Origin: Streptantibioticus rubrisoli
Lineage (GTDB): Bacteria; Actinomycetota; Actinomycetes; Streptomycetales; Streptomycetaceae
Direction: 5' to 3'
Length of the DNA: 64,000 nucleotides
Assembly: GCF_024436055.1 (NCBI RefSeq)
Contig: NZ_JANFNH010000012.1
Coordinates: forward strand, 1-64,000
Part shown: one piece after another, positions 46,374 to 58,526 of the stretch
How positions within the stretch are numbered: the stretch's first letter is position 1
How the letters are laid out: each line of letters opens with the position of its first letter
Made by a program: the position numbers and the translations under genes
Notes under the pieces: generated by a model
What the model was told of the DNA's origin: nothing
Database searches by the model: none
What the model saw: only the letters and a program-made list of their open reading frames with translations

Positions 46374-47381
46374 ATGCGAATCGGACTTGTGGGCACCGGC
46401 CGGATCGGCTCGTTCCACGCCGAAGCCCTGCGAGCACTGCCCACCGTGAGCGAGTTGGTGGTGGCCGACGCCGATCCGGCCCGGGCCGTCGAGGTCGCCG
46501 CACGCGTCGGGGCCCGGGCGACCGGGTCGGTGGACGGCCTGTTCGCCTGCGGGGTGGACGCGGTGGTGATCGCCTCGGCCACCTCGGCGCACGCCGAGCT
46601 GATCACCCGCGCCGCCCGCGCCGGTCTCCCGGCGTACTGCGAGAAGCCCATCGCGCTGGACCTGGCGGGCACGCTGCGCGCGCTGCACGCGGTCGAGGCC
46701 GCCGGAACCATGTTGCAGATGGGCTTCCAGCGGCGCTTCGACGCCGGATACCTGGCCGCCCGCGCCGCCTACCGGGACGGAAGGCTGGGCCGGGTGCACA
46801 CCATCCGGGCCGTCACCTCGGACCCCGCTCCGCCGCCGCCGGAGTTCCTGCCGCTGTCCGGCGGGCTGATCAGGGACTGCCTGGTGCATGACTTCGACGC
46901 GGTGCGGTGGCTGACCGGTCGCGAGGTGGTGGAGGTCTTCGCCCGCGGCTCGGCCGGTGGCGCGGCGTTCTTCCGCGAGGCGGGCGACGTGGACACCGCC
47001 GCCGCCCTGCTCACCCTGGACGACGGCACCCTGGTCACCGCGACGGCCACCCGCTACAACGGCGCGGGCTATGACGTGCGGATGGAACTGTCCGGTGAGC
47101 GGGAGCAGTTCGTCGTCGGCCTGGACGACCGCACCCCGTTCACCTCCGCGGAACCCGGCGGTCCGGCGGGACCGGAGCGGCCGTGGACCGGATTCCTCGA
47201 GCGCTTCGAGAGCGCCTACCGGGCGGAGTTGGCCGCGTTCGTCGAGGCCGCCGCGGGCCGGGCCGCCAACCCCTGCTCGGGGCGCGAGGCGCTGCACGCC
47301 CTGCTGGTCGCCGAGGCGTGCGAACTGTCCCGGCTGGAGGGCCGCCCGGTGCAGTTGGAGGAGATCGCCAAACAGCTGTGA
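46374..47381 (+). CDS. Second Gfo/Idh/MocA-family dehydrogenase
   Basis: This 335-residue oxidoreductase is a distant paralogue of the preceding gene: GLVGTGRIGSFHAEAL at the nucleotide site, YCEKPIALD with the catalytic Lys and CLVHDFDAVRWLTG. It may act on another inositol isomer (scyllo- or D-chiro-inositol) or on a different sugar. GAGGA lies 7 nt before the ATG. It is the last gene of the plus-strand operon, which ends at a perfect hairpin 5 nt further on. Confidence 0.9.
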   Translation: MRIGLVGTGRIGSFHAEALRALPTVSELVVADADPARAVEVAARVGARATGSVDGLFACGVDAVVIASATSAHAELITRAARAGLPAYCEKPIALDLAGTLRALHAVEAAGTMLQMGFQRRFDAGYLAARAAYRDGRLGRVHTIRAVTSDPAPPPPEFLPLSGGLIRDCLVHDFDAVRWLTGREVVEVFARGSAGGAAFFREAGDVDTAAALLTLDDGTLVTATATRYNGAGYDVRMELSGEREQFVVGLDDRTPFTSAEPGGPAGPERPWTGFLERFESAYRAELAAFVEAAAGRAANPCSGREALHALLVAEACELSRLEGRPVQLEEIAKQL

Positions 47382-47385
47382 AGGA

Positions 47386-47412
47386 GAGGAGGGGGACGCC
47401 GTCCCCCTCCTC
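47386..47412. terminator. Bidirectional terminator between convergent genes
   Basis: A perfect 12-bp stem (GAGGAGGGGGAC, 47386-47397, with 47401-47412) and 3-nt loop lies 5 nt after the dehydrogenase stop and 8 nt from the convergent glutathione peroxidase stop. It probably serves both. Confidence 0.8.
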
Positions 47413-47419
47413 CTCGCGC

Positions 47420-47911
47420 TCAGCTGGGCAGCAACTCCTCGATCGCGGCCGCGAGTTCCTCCGACTCCGGGTCGGTACGCGGCCGGAACCGTGCGGCCAC
47501 CGTACCGTCGGGGGCGATCAGGAACTTCTCGAAGTTCCACTGGACGGGTCCCGCCTCGCCCTCGGAGTCGGCGAACCGGGTCAGTTCGGCGTACAGCGGC
47601 TGCTGGTCGGCCCCGTTGACGTCGGCCTTCGCGTAGAGCGGGAAGCTCACACCGTAGGTGGAGGAGCAGAAGGTCTCGATCTCCTCGGCGGTACCCGGCT
47701 CCTGGCCGCCGAACTGGTTGCAGGGGAAGCCGAGGACCGTGAAGCCACGATCGCCGTAACGCTTGTGCAGGCGCTCAAGGCCCGCGTACTGCGGGGTGAG
47801 ACCGCACTTGGAGGCGACGTTGACGATGAGCAGCGCCTTTCCCCGATGGTCGGCGAGCGAGCCGGGCTCACCGGCGAGGGTGCGCAGCGGAATGTCGTAG
47901 AGGTTGGCCAT
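47420..47911 (-). CDS. Glutathione peroxidase-family peroxidase (Cys type)
   Basis: This 163-residue thioredoxin-fold peroxidase reduces hydroperoxides. The active-site motif NVASKCGLTPQY has Cys instead of selenocysteine; GFPCNQFGGQEP and VQWNFEKFLI supply the other catalytic Gln, Trp and Asn. The Cys in FPCNQ fits a thioredoxin-dependent mechanism with resolving Cys. The start begins with MANLYDIPL, as usual. The P450 gene upstream on the same strand ends 9 nt before it. Confidence 0.93.
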   Translation of the reverse strand: MANLYDIPLRTLAGEPGSLADHRGKALLIVNVASKCGLTPQYAGLERLHKRYGDRGFTVLGFPCNQFGGQEPGTAEEIETFCSSTYGVSFPLYAKADVNGADQQPLYAELTRFADSEGEAGPVQWNFEKFLIAPDGTVAARFRPRTDPESEELAAAIEELLPS

Positions 47912-47920
47912 GCCGCGATA

Positions 47921-49135
47921 CTAGGACCTCCCATCGGGCGTGAACCGAACCGGCAACCGCCGCGGGCCGCGGATCAGCATGCCGTCCCGCCAGGCCAGGG
48001 CCGCCGGGTCGGCGTCCAGGGCGAGGTCGGGGCAGCGCTCCAGCAGCGTGCGGATGGCGATCCGGGCCTCCAGCCGGGCCAGCGGCGCGCCCAGGCAGTA
48101 GTGGATGCCGTGGCCGAAGGCGATATGGCCACCGGCGGGTCGGCGGATGTCGAAGCGGTTCGGCTCGGGGAAACGGTCCGGATCGCGGTCCGCGTCGGCG
48201 AGCGCGACCAGCACCAGTTGCCCGTCACCGGGGATGACCGTGCCGCCCACCTCGCAGGGCTCGGTGGTGAAGCGGTACGTCGGGGTCTCCACCGGGCCGT
48301 CCCAGCGCAGCATCTCCTCCACCGCGTTGTCGATCAGCGTGAAGTCGGCGCGCAGCGCGGCCAGTTGGCCGGGGTGGGTGAGCAGGGCCAGTACGCCGTT
48401 GGAGATGAGGTTGACCGTGGTTTCGTGCCCCGCGACCAGCAACAGCCAGGCGGTGCCGCGCAGTTCGTCGGGTGAGAGCCGGTCACCGTCCTCGTCGGTG
48501 GTGCGGATCAGCGCGCTCATCAGGTCGTCGCCGGGGTGCCGCCGTTTGCCGTCCAGCAGCCGCTCCAGGTAGCCGGTCAGCTCCTGCGCCGCCGCGGACC
48601 GTACGGCGGGGTCGGTGGCCGACAGCGCGGTGTTGGACCAGTCGCGGAACGCCACCCGGTCGAGCGTCGGCACCCCGAGCAGTTCGCAGATCACCGAGAT
48701 CGGCAGCGGGAACGACAGCGACTCCACCAGGTCGGTCCGGCCGTCCGGTGCGGTCAGCATGGTGTCCAGCAGGCCGTCGGTGATCTCCTGGACCCGCGGG
48801 GCCAGGCCCTGGACCCGGCGCGTGGTGAACTCCCTGACCACCAGCTTGCGCAGCCGGGCGTGGTCCGGCGGATCGGAGTTGAGCATGTGCGGCCCGGCGG
48901 CCGGGCTGGTGAGCGGGAAGTCGGCGGCGGCCATCTTCCACTGCTTCGACAGCCGCGGATCGGTCAGCGCGGCGCGTCCCGCCTCGTAGCCGACGACCAG
49001 CCATGCCTCGGCGCCCTCGGGTATTCGCACCCGGTGCACCGGACCGCGTTCGCGCAGCGCCGCGTAGACCGGATAGGGGTCGCGGACGAAGTCCTCGCCC
49101 AACGCGGCCAGATCGATCACTTCGTGTTCCCCCAC
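47921..49135 (-). CDS. Cytochrome P450 monooxygenase
   Basis: This 404-residue soluble P450 of the CYP105/107-like actinobacterial type hydroxylates an unknown small molecule using reductase partners that are not in the window. The oxygen-binding helix has LLVAGHETTVN, the ExxR motif is EEMLR, and the heme ligand is in FGHGIHYCLGAPLAR. The start is GTG at 49135 (GTG at 49138 is the alternative), with GAGAGGG just before. No ferredoxin gene accompanies it. Metabolic role unknown. Confidence 0.92.
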   Translation of the reverse strand: MGEHEVIDLAALGEDFVRDPYPVYAALRERGPVHRVRIPEGAEAWLVVGYEAGRAALTDPRLSKQWKMAAADFPLTSPAAGPHMLNSDPPDHARLRKLVVREFTTRRVQGLAPRVQEITDGLLDTMLTAPDGRTDLVESLSFPLPISVICELLGVPTLDRVAFRDWSNTALSATDPAVRSAAAQELTGYLERLLDGKRRHPGDDLMSALIRTTDEDGDRLSPDELRGTAWLLLVAGHETTVNLISNGVLALLTHPGQLAALRADFTLIDNAVEEMLRWDGPVETPTYRFTTEPCEVGGTVIPGDGQLVLVALADADRDPDRFPEPNRFDIRRPAGGHIAFGHGIHYCLGAPLARLEARIAIRTLLERCPDLALDADPAALAWRDGMLIRGPRRLPVRFTPDGRS

Positions 49136-49220
49136 CACACGCCCTCTCTTCCGGAACTCGCGACAGGCTAACGTCCAACAAGGGTCCGGCGAACGGCAGT
49201 TGTGGCCGAACCCAGGCTGC

Positions 49221-49847
49221 TTACTCCACGGGCTCGGCGATACGGCCGAGCAGGTCGGCCACCCGCTTGGCCACCGTCTCCCGGTCGCCCTCCACCAGCG
49301 GGGCGCCCAGGCCGCACGCCACCGCACCGGCGGCGAGCCATCGCGGTGCGGTCTGCGGGGTGATGCCCGCGGCGGGCAGCATCGGCGCCTGCGGCAGTAC
49401 GGCACGGACGTCCGCCAGCCAGTCGGGTCCCACGGCGGAGGCGGGGAACACCATGACCGCGTCGGCGCCCAGTTCCATGGCGCGCACGATCTCGTTCACC
49501 GTCGCCGCGCCGGGGAAGACCGGTATCCCGTAGCGGTGCCCGGTGGATATCACCTCGGGGTCGAGGTTCAGCGCGGTCAGGAAGCGGGCCCCGGCGTCGA
49601 CCGCCATCCGGGCCGAGGCACCGTCCAGCACCGTGCCCGCCCCGATGATCGCCTCGTCACCGACCTCGCGCACCAGTGTGGTGACCGCCTCCAGCGCGAA
49701 AGGAGTGGTTAAGGAGATCTCCAAGGTGGTGATCCCGGCGGACAGCAGGGTGTCGGCCATCCCGGCGGCATGGTCGTAGCTGTCGGCGCGGATGGTGGCG
49801 AGGATCCGCTGGGCCAGCGCGGCCCGAGTGATCTCCCAGCGGTACAC
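49221..49847 (-). CDS. eda: KDPG/KHG aldolase
   Basis: This 208-residue class I aldolase cleaves 2-keto-3-deoxy-6-phosphogluconate (and 4-hydroxy-2-oxoglutarate). The fold shows ITTLEISLTTPFALEAV with the catalytic Glu and GAGTVLDGASARMAVDAGARF. The Schiff-base position in the usual FPG motif is worth noting: the segment reads PVFPGAATVNEIVRAMELGA with FPASAVGPDWLAD after it, where many relatives carry Lys (FKxFPA). Here the residues are VMVFPASA. The aldolase may be altered in activity, or the Lys may be supplied elsewhere. A 19-bp inverted repeat lies 54 bp upstream. Confidence 0.82.
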   Translation of the reverse strand: MYRWEITRAALAQRILATIRADSYDHAAGMADTLLSAGITTLEISLTTPFALEAVTTLVREVGDEAIIGAGTVLDGASARMAVDAGARFLTALNLDPEVISTGHRYGIPVFPGAATVNEIVRAMELGADAVMVFPASAVGPDWLADVRAVLPQAPMLPAAGITPQTAPRWLAAGAVACGLGAPLVEGDRETVAKRVADLLGRIAEPVE

Positions 49848-49900
49848 GGCGGTTCGCCGTCCTTTCCTGTTCGGCCCAAGGGCTGGTGGTCGCCAAGAGC

Positions 49901-49919
49901 CGGTCCCCTAGAGGGACCG
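49901..49919. promoter_or_regulatory. Inverted repeat upstream of the aldolase gene
   Basis: CGGTCCC-CTAGA-GGGACCG is a perfect 7-bp inverted repeat with a 5-bp centre, 54 bp before the aldolase start. It is a candidate operator for this gene. Confidence 0.5.
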
Positions 49920-50070
49920 CCTCTTCGAGAAGGCTAGCGGTCGCCACCGACAACGCCCCGGCCGGAAACGGCCCGCGGCGGCCCGGCCGCACGGACCCGG
50001 CCGCCTCCGTCGTACGTCCAACGGCCCCTGCACGCACGGGAGTTCCCGGCACCGGCGGCCGCCTGCCGCG

Positions 50071-51756
<1,686 letters not shown>

Positions 51757-51848
51757 GTTCTGACACCGCAGGTCCGCGCCATCGTGGTTGCTCGCCGTCG
51801 CGGCGGAAAACCATTTGGGGGCAAGCCCCACCCCCCGGGGCGGGCCTC

Positions 51849-52961
51849 CTACAACCGCGCGGCGCGTTCGCGCAGGCGCGTCGCGCCGGTCTCGGTGAGA
51901 GAACCGTACAGACGCAGCCGGGCCACGCCACCGTCGGGGAAGATGTCAAGGCGGACGTGGGTCGCCGCCGGTGCGGCCACCACGAAGCGGTGCACCGTGT
52001 CCGGCTGGAGCCGGGTACGCGGCAGGATCTCGAACCACTCGTCGGGGTTGGACGCCGCGTCCAACCCGTGAAGCGCCGCCCAACCGGCCGAGTTGCCCTT
52101 GTAGCAGCCGGTGTCGATCTCCACGGCGCGGATCTCGGCGTGCTCGGTGAGCCGGTAGCGCACCCAGTCATGGGCCTTGTCGCGGCGCCGCCGGGTCTCC
52201 CAGCCGTCGTCCATCTTGCGGGAGCGGCCGGGCAGGATGGTGTTGACGGGCGGCGAGTAGAAGCGGTCGGAGGCGTCCTCCGCGGTGCCGCCGTTCTCCA
52301 GCGCGACCACGTCGAAGGTGCCGAGCACGGCGAGCCACTCGGGGTCGGGCACGACCTCGCCGTACACCCGCAGCCGGGCTATGCCGCCGTCCGGATGCTG
52401 GTTGAGCCGCAGGTGGGTGAAGCGGCGTTCGGTGTCCACCTCGAAGGCGTTGGCGGCGTGCCCGCCGACGGGGGTGCGCGCGACGACCTCGGTCCACCGG
52501 GTGGACGGCGCCAGCAGTTCCTCGGGCGACGCGGACAGCGGCGCGGTGGTGGCCTCGACGCTGACGCTCTGCGGGTAGTTGCCGCGGAAGTGCGCGGTGT
52601 CCACGACGATGCCGCGGATCACACCGGGCGCGCCGAGCCGTATCAGCGCCCAGTCGTGGTCGGCGTCCACCGGATGCGGGCTGTCCGCGCCGGTGCCGCG
52701 GCGGCGGCGGGTCTCCCAGCCGTCCATGACCTTGCCCTTGTGCCCGAAGTGCTCGGGGTCGAACACGGGGCGCTCGGGCACCAGCAGGTTCTCCCGCTCG
52801 GCGAAGAACTCGTCGCTGGCGGCGATGACCCCGGCACCGAGGCGGCGGTCCGCGAGGTCGGCCAGGTGGTCGAACGGAACCTCGGCAGCGCGGTAGTCGG
52901 CATACGGATCGCCGCCACCGTACGGCTTGGCGTCGCCGGTGAAGCGAGTGACCTGCGTCAT
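51849..52961 (-). CDS. alc: Allantoicase
   Basis: This 370-residue enzyme hydrolyses allantoate to urea and ureidoglycolate. It is made of two homologous beta-sandwich repeats: each has a [13 protein letters not shown] / [12 protein letters not shown] motif and a following HDWALIRLG / HDWVRYRLT strand, then a [11 protein letters not shown] / [11 protein letters not shown] motif. The family layout and length fit well. The ATG at 52961 overlaps the allantoinase stop (ATGA). It converges with the GH1 gene; a GC-rich imperfect hairpin is possible between them (about 51815-51840). Confidence 0.95.
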   Translation of the reverse strand: MTQVTRFTGDAKPYGGGDPYADYRAAEVPFDHLADLADRRLGAGVIAASDEFFAERENLLVPERPVFDPEHFGHKGKVMDGWETRRRRGTGADSPHPVDADHDWALIRLGAPGVIRGIVVDTAHFRGNYPQSVSVEATTAPLSASPEELLAPSTRWTEVVARTPVGGHAANAFEVDTERRFTHLRLNQHPDGGIARLRVYGEVVPDPEWLAVLGTFDVVALENGGTAEDASDRFYSPPVNTILPGRSRKMDDGWETRRRRDKAHDWVRYRLTEHAEIRAVEIDTGCYKGNSAGWAALHGLDAASNPDEWFEILPRTRLQPDTVHRFVVAAPAATHVRLDIFPDGGVARLRLYGSLTETGATRLRERAARL

Positions 52962-54319
52962 GCATGCTCCTTGTCGTGTTCGCGTGCGAGCAGCCGCCCG
53001 CGGGGTCGGGCGGTCACCCCGTGGTCGGCGATGAGCTGTCCGCGCAGCCAGGTGGCGCGCACCACGCCGTGCAGGGTGCGGCCCGCGTAGGCGGTGACCT
53101 GGTTGCGGTGGTGCAGGGCCGCGGGGTCGACGGTGAAGGTCTCCTCGGGGGCGAGCACCGCGAAGTCGGCGTCCCGGCCGGGCGCGATGGCCCCCTTGCG
53201 GCTGAGCCCGACGAGCCGCGCGGGACCGGTGGACATCCAGTGAGCCACGTCGCTGAGGGTGTGGCCGCGCCGCCGGGCCTCGGTCCAGATGGCGGGCAGT
53301 GAGAGCTGGAGGGAGGAGATGCCGCCCCACGCCTGGCCGAAGTCGCCGCCCTCCGGGCGCTTGAGCTCGACGGTGGCGGGCGAGTGGTCGGAGACCACGC
53401 AGTCGATCGTGCCATCGGCCAGTCCCCGCCAGAGCGCGTCCCGGTTGTCCGCCTCGCGGATCGGCGGGCAGCACTTGAACTCCGTCGCGCCGTCGGGGAC
53501 TTCCTCCGCCGTCAGCGTCAGGTAGTGCGGACACGACTCGGCGGTGACCCGTACCCCGTCGCGCCTGGCGGCGGCGATCAGCGGCAGCGCGTCGCTGGAC
53601 GACAGGTGCAGTACGTGCACCCGTGCGTCGAGCCGCCGGGCGAGCGCGACCAGCCCTTCGATGGCGGTGTTCTCGGCGGTGCGCGGCCGGGAGGCCAGGA
53701 AGTCGGCGTACTTCGGTCCGTGCGGCTGGGGGGCCGAGTCGATCAGCTCCGGGTCCTCGGCGTGCACGATCAGCAGTCCGCCGAACGAGGCGATCTCCCC
53801 CATCGCCGCCTGGAGTTCGGCCGGGGAAAGCTGCGGGAACTCGTCCACGCCCGAGTGCAGCAGGAAGCACTTGAACCCGAACACCCCGGCGTCGTGGAGG
53901 GGTTGGAGGTCCTTGACGTTGCCGGGTACCGCACCGCCCCAGAAGCCGACATCGACGTGGACCTTGCCGAACGCGGTGCCGCGCTTGGTGGCCAGCGCCG
54001 CCGGTGTGGTGGTGGGCGGAACGCTGTTGAGCGGCATGTCGATCAGCGTGGTCACGCCACCAGCCGCGGCGGCGCGGGTGGCCGTCTCGAAGCCCTCCCA
54101 TTCGGTGCGGCCCGGGTCGTTGACGTGGACGTGGGTGTCCACGAGACCGGGCAGCAGCGCGTCGTCTCCGACGTCCACCAGCCGGGCCCCGCCGGGCACC
54201 CGCGCCTCGTACGGCAGGACGCCGGTGATCCGTCCGGCGCTGACCGCCACCGCGGCCGGGCGCTCTCCTTCGGGCGTGACGACCCGCGTCGAACGCAGCA
54301 CCAGTTCCACGTCGGACAC
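52958..54319 (-). CDS. allB: Allantoinase
   Basis: This 453-residue amidohydrolase opens the allantoin ring to allantoate. Metal ligands: HVHVND at the N-terminal site, the carboxylated Lys in [11 protein letters not shown], His in VHAEDPE, His in VLHLSSS and Asp in VVSDHSP. The sequence also has [10 protein letters not shown], typical of the family. It precedes allantoicase with a 4-nt overlap. The promoter lies in the 289-bp divergent interval shared with the IclR gene, and contains TTCAAC/GTTGAA repeats 30-58 bp upstream of its start. Confidence 0.95.
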   Translation of the reverse strand: MSDVELVLRSTRVVTPEGERPAAVAVSAGRITGVLPYEARVPGGARLVDVGDDALLPGLVDTHVHVNDPGRTEWEGFETATRAAAAGGVTTLIDMPLNSVPPTTTPAALATKRGTAFGKVHVDVGFWGGAVPGNVKDLQPLHDAGVFGFKCFLLHSGVDEFPQLSPAELQAAMGEIASFGGLLIVHAEDPELIDSAPQPHGPKYADFLASRPRTAENTAIEGLVALARRLDARVHVLHLSSSDALPLIAAARRDGVRVTAESCPHYLTLTAEEVPDGATEFKCCPPIREADNRDALWRGLADGTIDCVVSDHSPATVELKRPEGGDFGQAWGGISSLQLSLPAIWTEARRRGHTLSDVAHWMSTGPARLVGLSRKGAIAPGRDADFAVLAPEETFTVDPAALHHRNQVTAYAGRTLHGVVRATWLRGQLIADHGVTARPRGRLLAREHDKEHA

Positions 54320-54348
54320 GCGCTCCCCTCCTCCACCCTCAGAGACTT

Positions 54349-54377
54349 TTCAACGTTCTGTTGAACGCACTGTTGAA
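54349..54377. promoter_or_regulatory. TTCAAC-N5-GTTGAA operator candidate upstream of allantoinase
   Basis: TTCAAC (54349-54354) and GTTGAA (54360-54365) form an inverted repeat; a third GTTGAA (54372-54377) repeats it in direct orientation at 12 bp. The group lies 30 to 58 bp before the allantoinase start. Confidence 0.5.
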
Positions 54378-54453
54378 CGAATCTTCATCCGTCGAGCAGG
54401 GAGCGTCAAGAGCGCACCGAAGGGACAACCGGGGTCGCGGAGCAGGTTCAGCC

Positions 54454-54492
54454 GATTCCACAAAACGGAATCCACTTTCCGTGAAGTAGAAT
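54454..54492 (+). promoter_or_regulatory. IclR gene promoter with overlapping inverted repeats
   Basis: Two overlapping inverted repeats lie here: GATTCC-N7-GGAATC (54454-54472, containing the 15-mer TTCCACAAAACGGAA) and ACGGAA-N6-TTCCGT (54465-54482). A TAGAAT -10 candidate follows at 54487-54492. A bound regulator would cover the -35 zone of the IclR promoter. Confidence 0.55.
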
Positions 54493-54608
54493 GTAGCAAC
54501 CGCCAGTCGTCAGCCCACCGCCAGTGATCGCAGCGGCGGTGAACGGTAGGCTGCGGTACTGCCGACGGGCTGCCACCCGGAGGCCCAGCGGCTTCGAGAG
54601 GACCGGAC

Positions 54609-55418
54609 GTGCCGTCGATCAGCTCCAGCAGCTCCGCCCACACCCCGAGCGCGGCCAAGGCGCCCAACGGGGGCACCGGTGGCGTGCAGTCACTGGAGCG
54701 CGCCTTCGACCTGCTGGAGCGGATGGCCGACGCGGGCGGCGAGGTGGGGCTCAGCGAGCTGTCCGCCAGCAGCGGGCTGCCGCTGCCGACCATCCACCGG
54801 CTGATGCGCACCCTGGTCTCCTGCGGCTACGTCCGCCAACAGCCCAACCGCCGCTACGCGCTCGGCCCGCGGCTGATCCGGCTCGGCGAGAGCGCCTCAC
54901 GGCTGCTGGGCACCTGGGCCAGGCCGTACCTGGCGGAGCTGGTCGAGGCCACCGGGGAAACGGCGAACATGGCGCTGCTCGACGGCGACGAGGTCGTCTA
55001 CGTGGCACAGGTGCCCTCACGCCACTCGATGCGGATGTTCACCGAGGTCGGCCGACGGGTGCTGCCGCACTCCACGGGCGTCGGCAAGGCGCTGCTCGCG
55101 AACGTACCGGCGGACGAGGTGCGGGCGCTGCTGGCGCGCACCGGGATGCCCGCGGCGACCGAGAAGACGATCACCGATCCCGACGCGTTCATCGCGGAGC
55201 TGGAGCGGATCCGGGCCGCGGGGTACGCGGTGGACGACAACGAACAGGAGATCGGCGTGCGCTGTCTGGCGGTGCCGGTGCCGGACTCGCCCACGGCCGC
55301 CGCCATCTCGATCTCGGGTCCGGCGGGGCGGGTCACCGAGGCGGCGCAGGAGCGGATCATTCCGGTACTGCGGGACATCGCCCGGCAGTTGTCGGCCGCC
55401 CTGGCCCGATCCGCCTGA
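54609..55418 (+). CDS. allR: IclR-family regulator (AllR-like)
   Basis: This 269-residue regulator has an N-terminal winged helix-turn-helix (GLSELSASSGLPLPTIHRLM) preceded by a Ser/Ala-rich tail, and a C-terminal effector domain with GRRVLPHSTGVGKALLA and the GVRCLAVPV segment. It is divergent from allantoinase, and in Streptomyces the IclR protein beside these genes acts as the allantoin-pathway repressor; that role is inferred here from position. The ligand there would be allantoate or glyoxylate. The start is GTG at 54609 with AGAGGA 7 nt upstream. Confidence 0.88.
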   Translation: MPSISSSSSAHTPSAAKAPNGGTGGVQSLERAFDLLERMADAGGEVGLSELSASSGLPLPTIHRLMRTLVSCGYVRQQPNRRYALGPRLIRLGESASRLLGTWARPYLAELVEATGETANMALLDGDEVVYVAQVPSRHSMRMFTEVGRRVLPHSTGVGKALLANVPADEVRALLARTGMPAATEKTITDPDAFIAELERIRAAGYAVDDNEQEIGVRCLAVPVPDSPTAAAISISGPAGRVTEAAQERIIPVLRDIARQLSAALARSA

Positions 55419-55451
55419 GGAATCGCCGATCCGCCTGAGGAATCGGGCCGG

Positions 55452-55784
55452 TTACGGCGCGACGCCCCACGGCGGCACGGTCGGGCGGGGAGCGGGCGGC
55501 CCGAAGAGGTCTATGGCGTTGCGCAGTTCACGTACCGCCGGGGAGAGCGCGCTGACCGAGCCCAGCGCGCCGGTGATGAGCAGCAGGGAGTAGCGCAACC
55601 GGTCCGCCGCGGGTGCCCCGGTGGAGGTCTGGCCGTCCAGTGCGGTCAGTTCCTCCTCGGCTATCTCGCGGTCGGACAAGTGGCCGCGGTAGCCCGCCAG
55701 TTCGCGGCGCAGCCGGGTGACGGCGGTGCGCAGCTCCGCCACCCGCGGGTCCTCCGGACCCACCCCGGTCCCATCGTTCGACAC
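55452..55784 (-). CDS. Hypothetical protein (DUF5955-like)
   Basis: This 110-residue protein is a helical, acidic, soluble protein resembling a Streptomyces family of unknown function (as I recall, DUF5955). The middle is two predicted amphipathic helices (RVAELRTAVTRLRRELAGYR and AEEELTALDGQT) followed by ALGSVSALSPAVRELRNAID, and it ends with a Pro-rich tail. GTG at 55784 was chosen because GGGGAG is close upstream; the longer reading frame has none. It converges with the IclR gene. Confidence 0.72.
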   Translation of the reverse strand: MSNDGTGVGPEDPRVAELRTAVTRLRRELAGYRGHLSDREIAEEELTALDGQTSTGAPAADRLRYSLLLITGALGSVSALSPAVRELRNAIDLFGPPAPRPTVPPWGVAP

Positions 55785-56043
55785 TAGGCACTCCCCTTCG
55801 AGCGCAGTAGGCCGGACCAGTAAAGGCGACGCTCCGCACACCGCGCCACACGGAGCGCTAAATACGTCCTAAAAACCTTGGCGCGCAGGGCAATTCGCGG
55901 CCTTGCGCACCGGGAATCTCACGCACGGTCGCATATTCCGGGCACCGCACTCACTCGCCGTCACGTCGTGTGATCGTCCATCACATTCCTGTTCCCCGCC
56001 TCGCACACAGGTCTGCCGTTTTCACGCCGGGCCGGAAAGGGGT

Positions 56044-56700
56044 ATGCAGGGGGTCATGGTGGAACATAACGGCGCCGCTCCCCCGGTGCCCGGTCTGGTG
56101 CTGGCCGCCGGGACCGGGCGGCGGCTGGGCGGCCGCCCCAAGGCCCTGCTGCCCTTCCGCGGCGGCCTGCTGGTGGAGCACGCGGCACGGGTCCTGCGGG
56201 AGGGCGGCTGCGCCCCGGTCCATGTGGTGCTGGGCGCCGCTGCGGCGCAGGTACGGGAGCGGGCCACAGGGCTCGGGGGGTGCGTCCTGGTCGACAACCC
56301 GGACTGGGCGCGCGGCATGGGCTCCTCGCTGCGCGTCGGGCTGGAGTCGCTCGCCCCGCTGGGGGCGCCCGCGGTACTGGTCGGACTGGTGGACCAGCCG
56401 GGCATCGGGCCGGATACCGTCGCCCGGCTCCTCGCCGCGGCCGCGCCGGTGTCGCCGGGCACCCTGGCCGCCGCCGGATACCGGGGGCGGCGCGGCCATC
56501 CGGTGCTGTTCGGCGCCGACCACTGGCCCGCGATCGCCGCCTGCGCGACCGGCGACCAGGGCGCCAGGGCGTATCTGAAAAGCCACGAGAGCAGCATCAC
56601 ACTCGTCGAATGCGGGGACATCGCCGCGCCCTACGACATCGACACCCCCGCCGACCTGCGGCTCCTCTCGGACGATCTTCCCAGCGCGGAAACGGGCTGA
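56044..56700 (+). CDS. MobA-like nucleotidyltransferase (molybdopterin cytidylyltransferase type)
   Basis: This 218-residue Rossmann-like transferase carries the diagnostic LAAGTGRRLGGRPKALLPF at the N-terminus, DNPDWARGMGSSLRVGL and VGLVDQPGIG. This is the MocA-type pattern, where CMP is attached to molybdopterin for enzymes of the xanthine dehydrogenase family. Such an enzyme would start the purine pathway; its structural genes are not in the window. The start at 56044 has AAAGGGG just before it; ATG at 56056 is an alternative. Purine-pathway assignment is from context. Confidence 0.82.
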   Translation: MQGVMVEHNGAAPPVPGLVLAAGTGRRLGGRPKALLPFRGGLLVEHAARVLREGGCAPVHVVLGAAAAQVRERATGLGGCVLVDNPDWARGMGSSLRVGLESLAPLGAPAVLVGLVDQPGIGPDTVARLLAAAAPVSPGTLAAAGYRGRRGHPVLFGADHWPAIAACATGDQGARAYLKSHESSITLVECGDIAAPYDIDTPADLRLLSDDLPSAETG

Positions 56701-56737
56701 TCCGCACCCCTGCACCGGGTGCCACAAACCGTTGATC

Positions 56738-56752
56738 TTCCACTATGCAGAA
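56738..56752. promoter_or_regulatory. Possible AllR-type site upstream of malate synthase
   Basis: TTCCACTATGCAGAA shares 11 of 15 positions with TTCCACAAAACGGAA in the IclR promoter. It lies 140 bp before the malate synthase start. An ACTATGC direct repeat with 11-bp period overlaps it (56742-56759). Confidence 0.45.
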
Positions 56753-56892
56753 ACTATGCTCCACGCAGCAGAAGCCTCGGCTGGCCGCACACCTCGCCGG
56801 GGCCGCCCTGCCGCCGTACCCACGATGCACGGCACCCCGTGCCGCCACCGCGCCACCGCCGCACACGGTCCGCGCGGGAAGGAGTGACCGCC

Positions 56893-58506
<1,614 letters not shown>

Positions 58507-58526
58507 GGAGCTGAGTTGGTGGTGCG

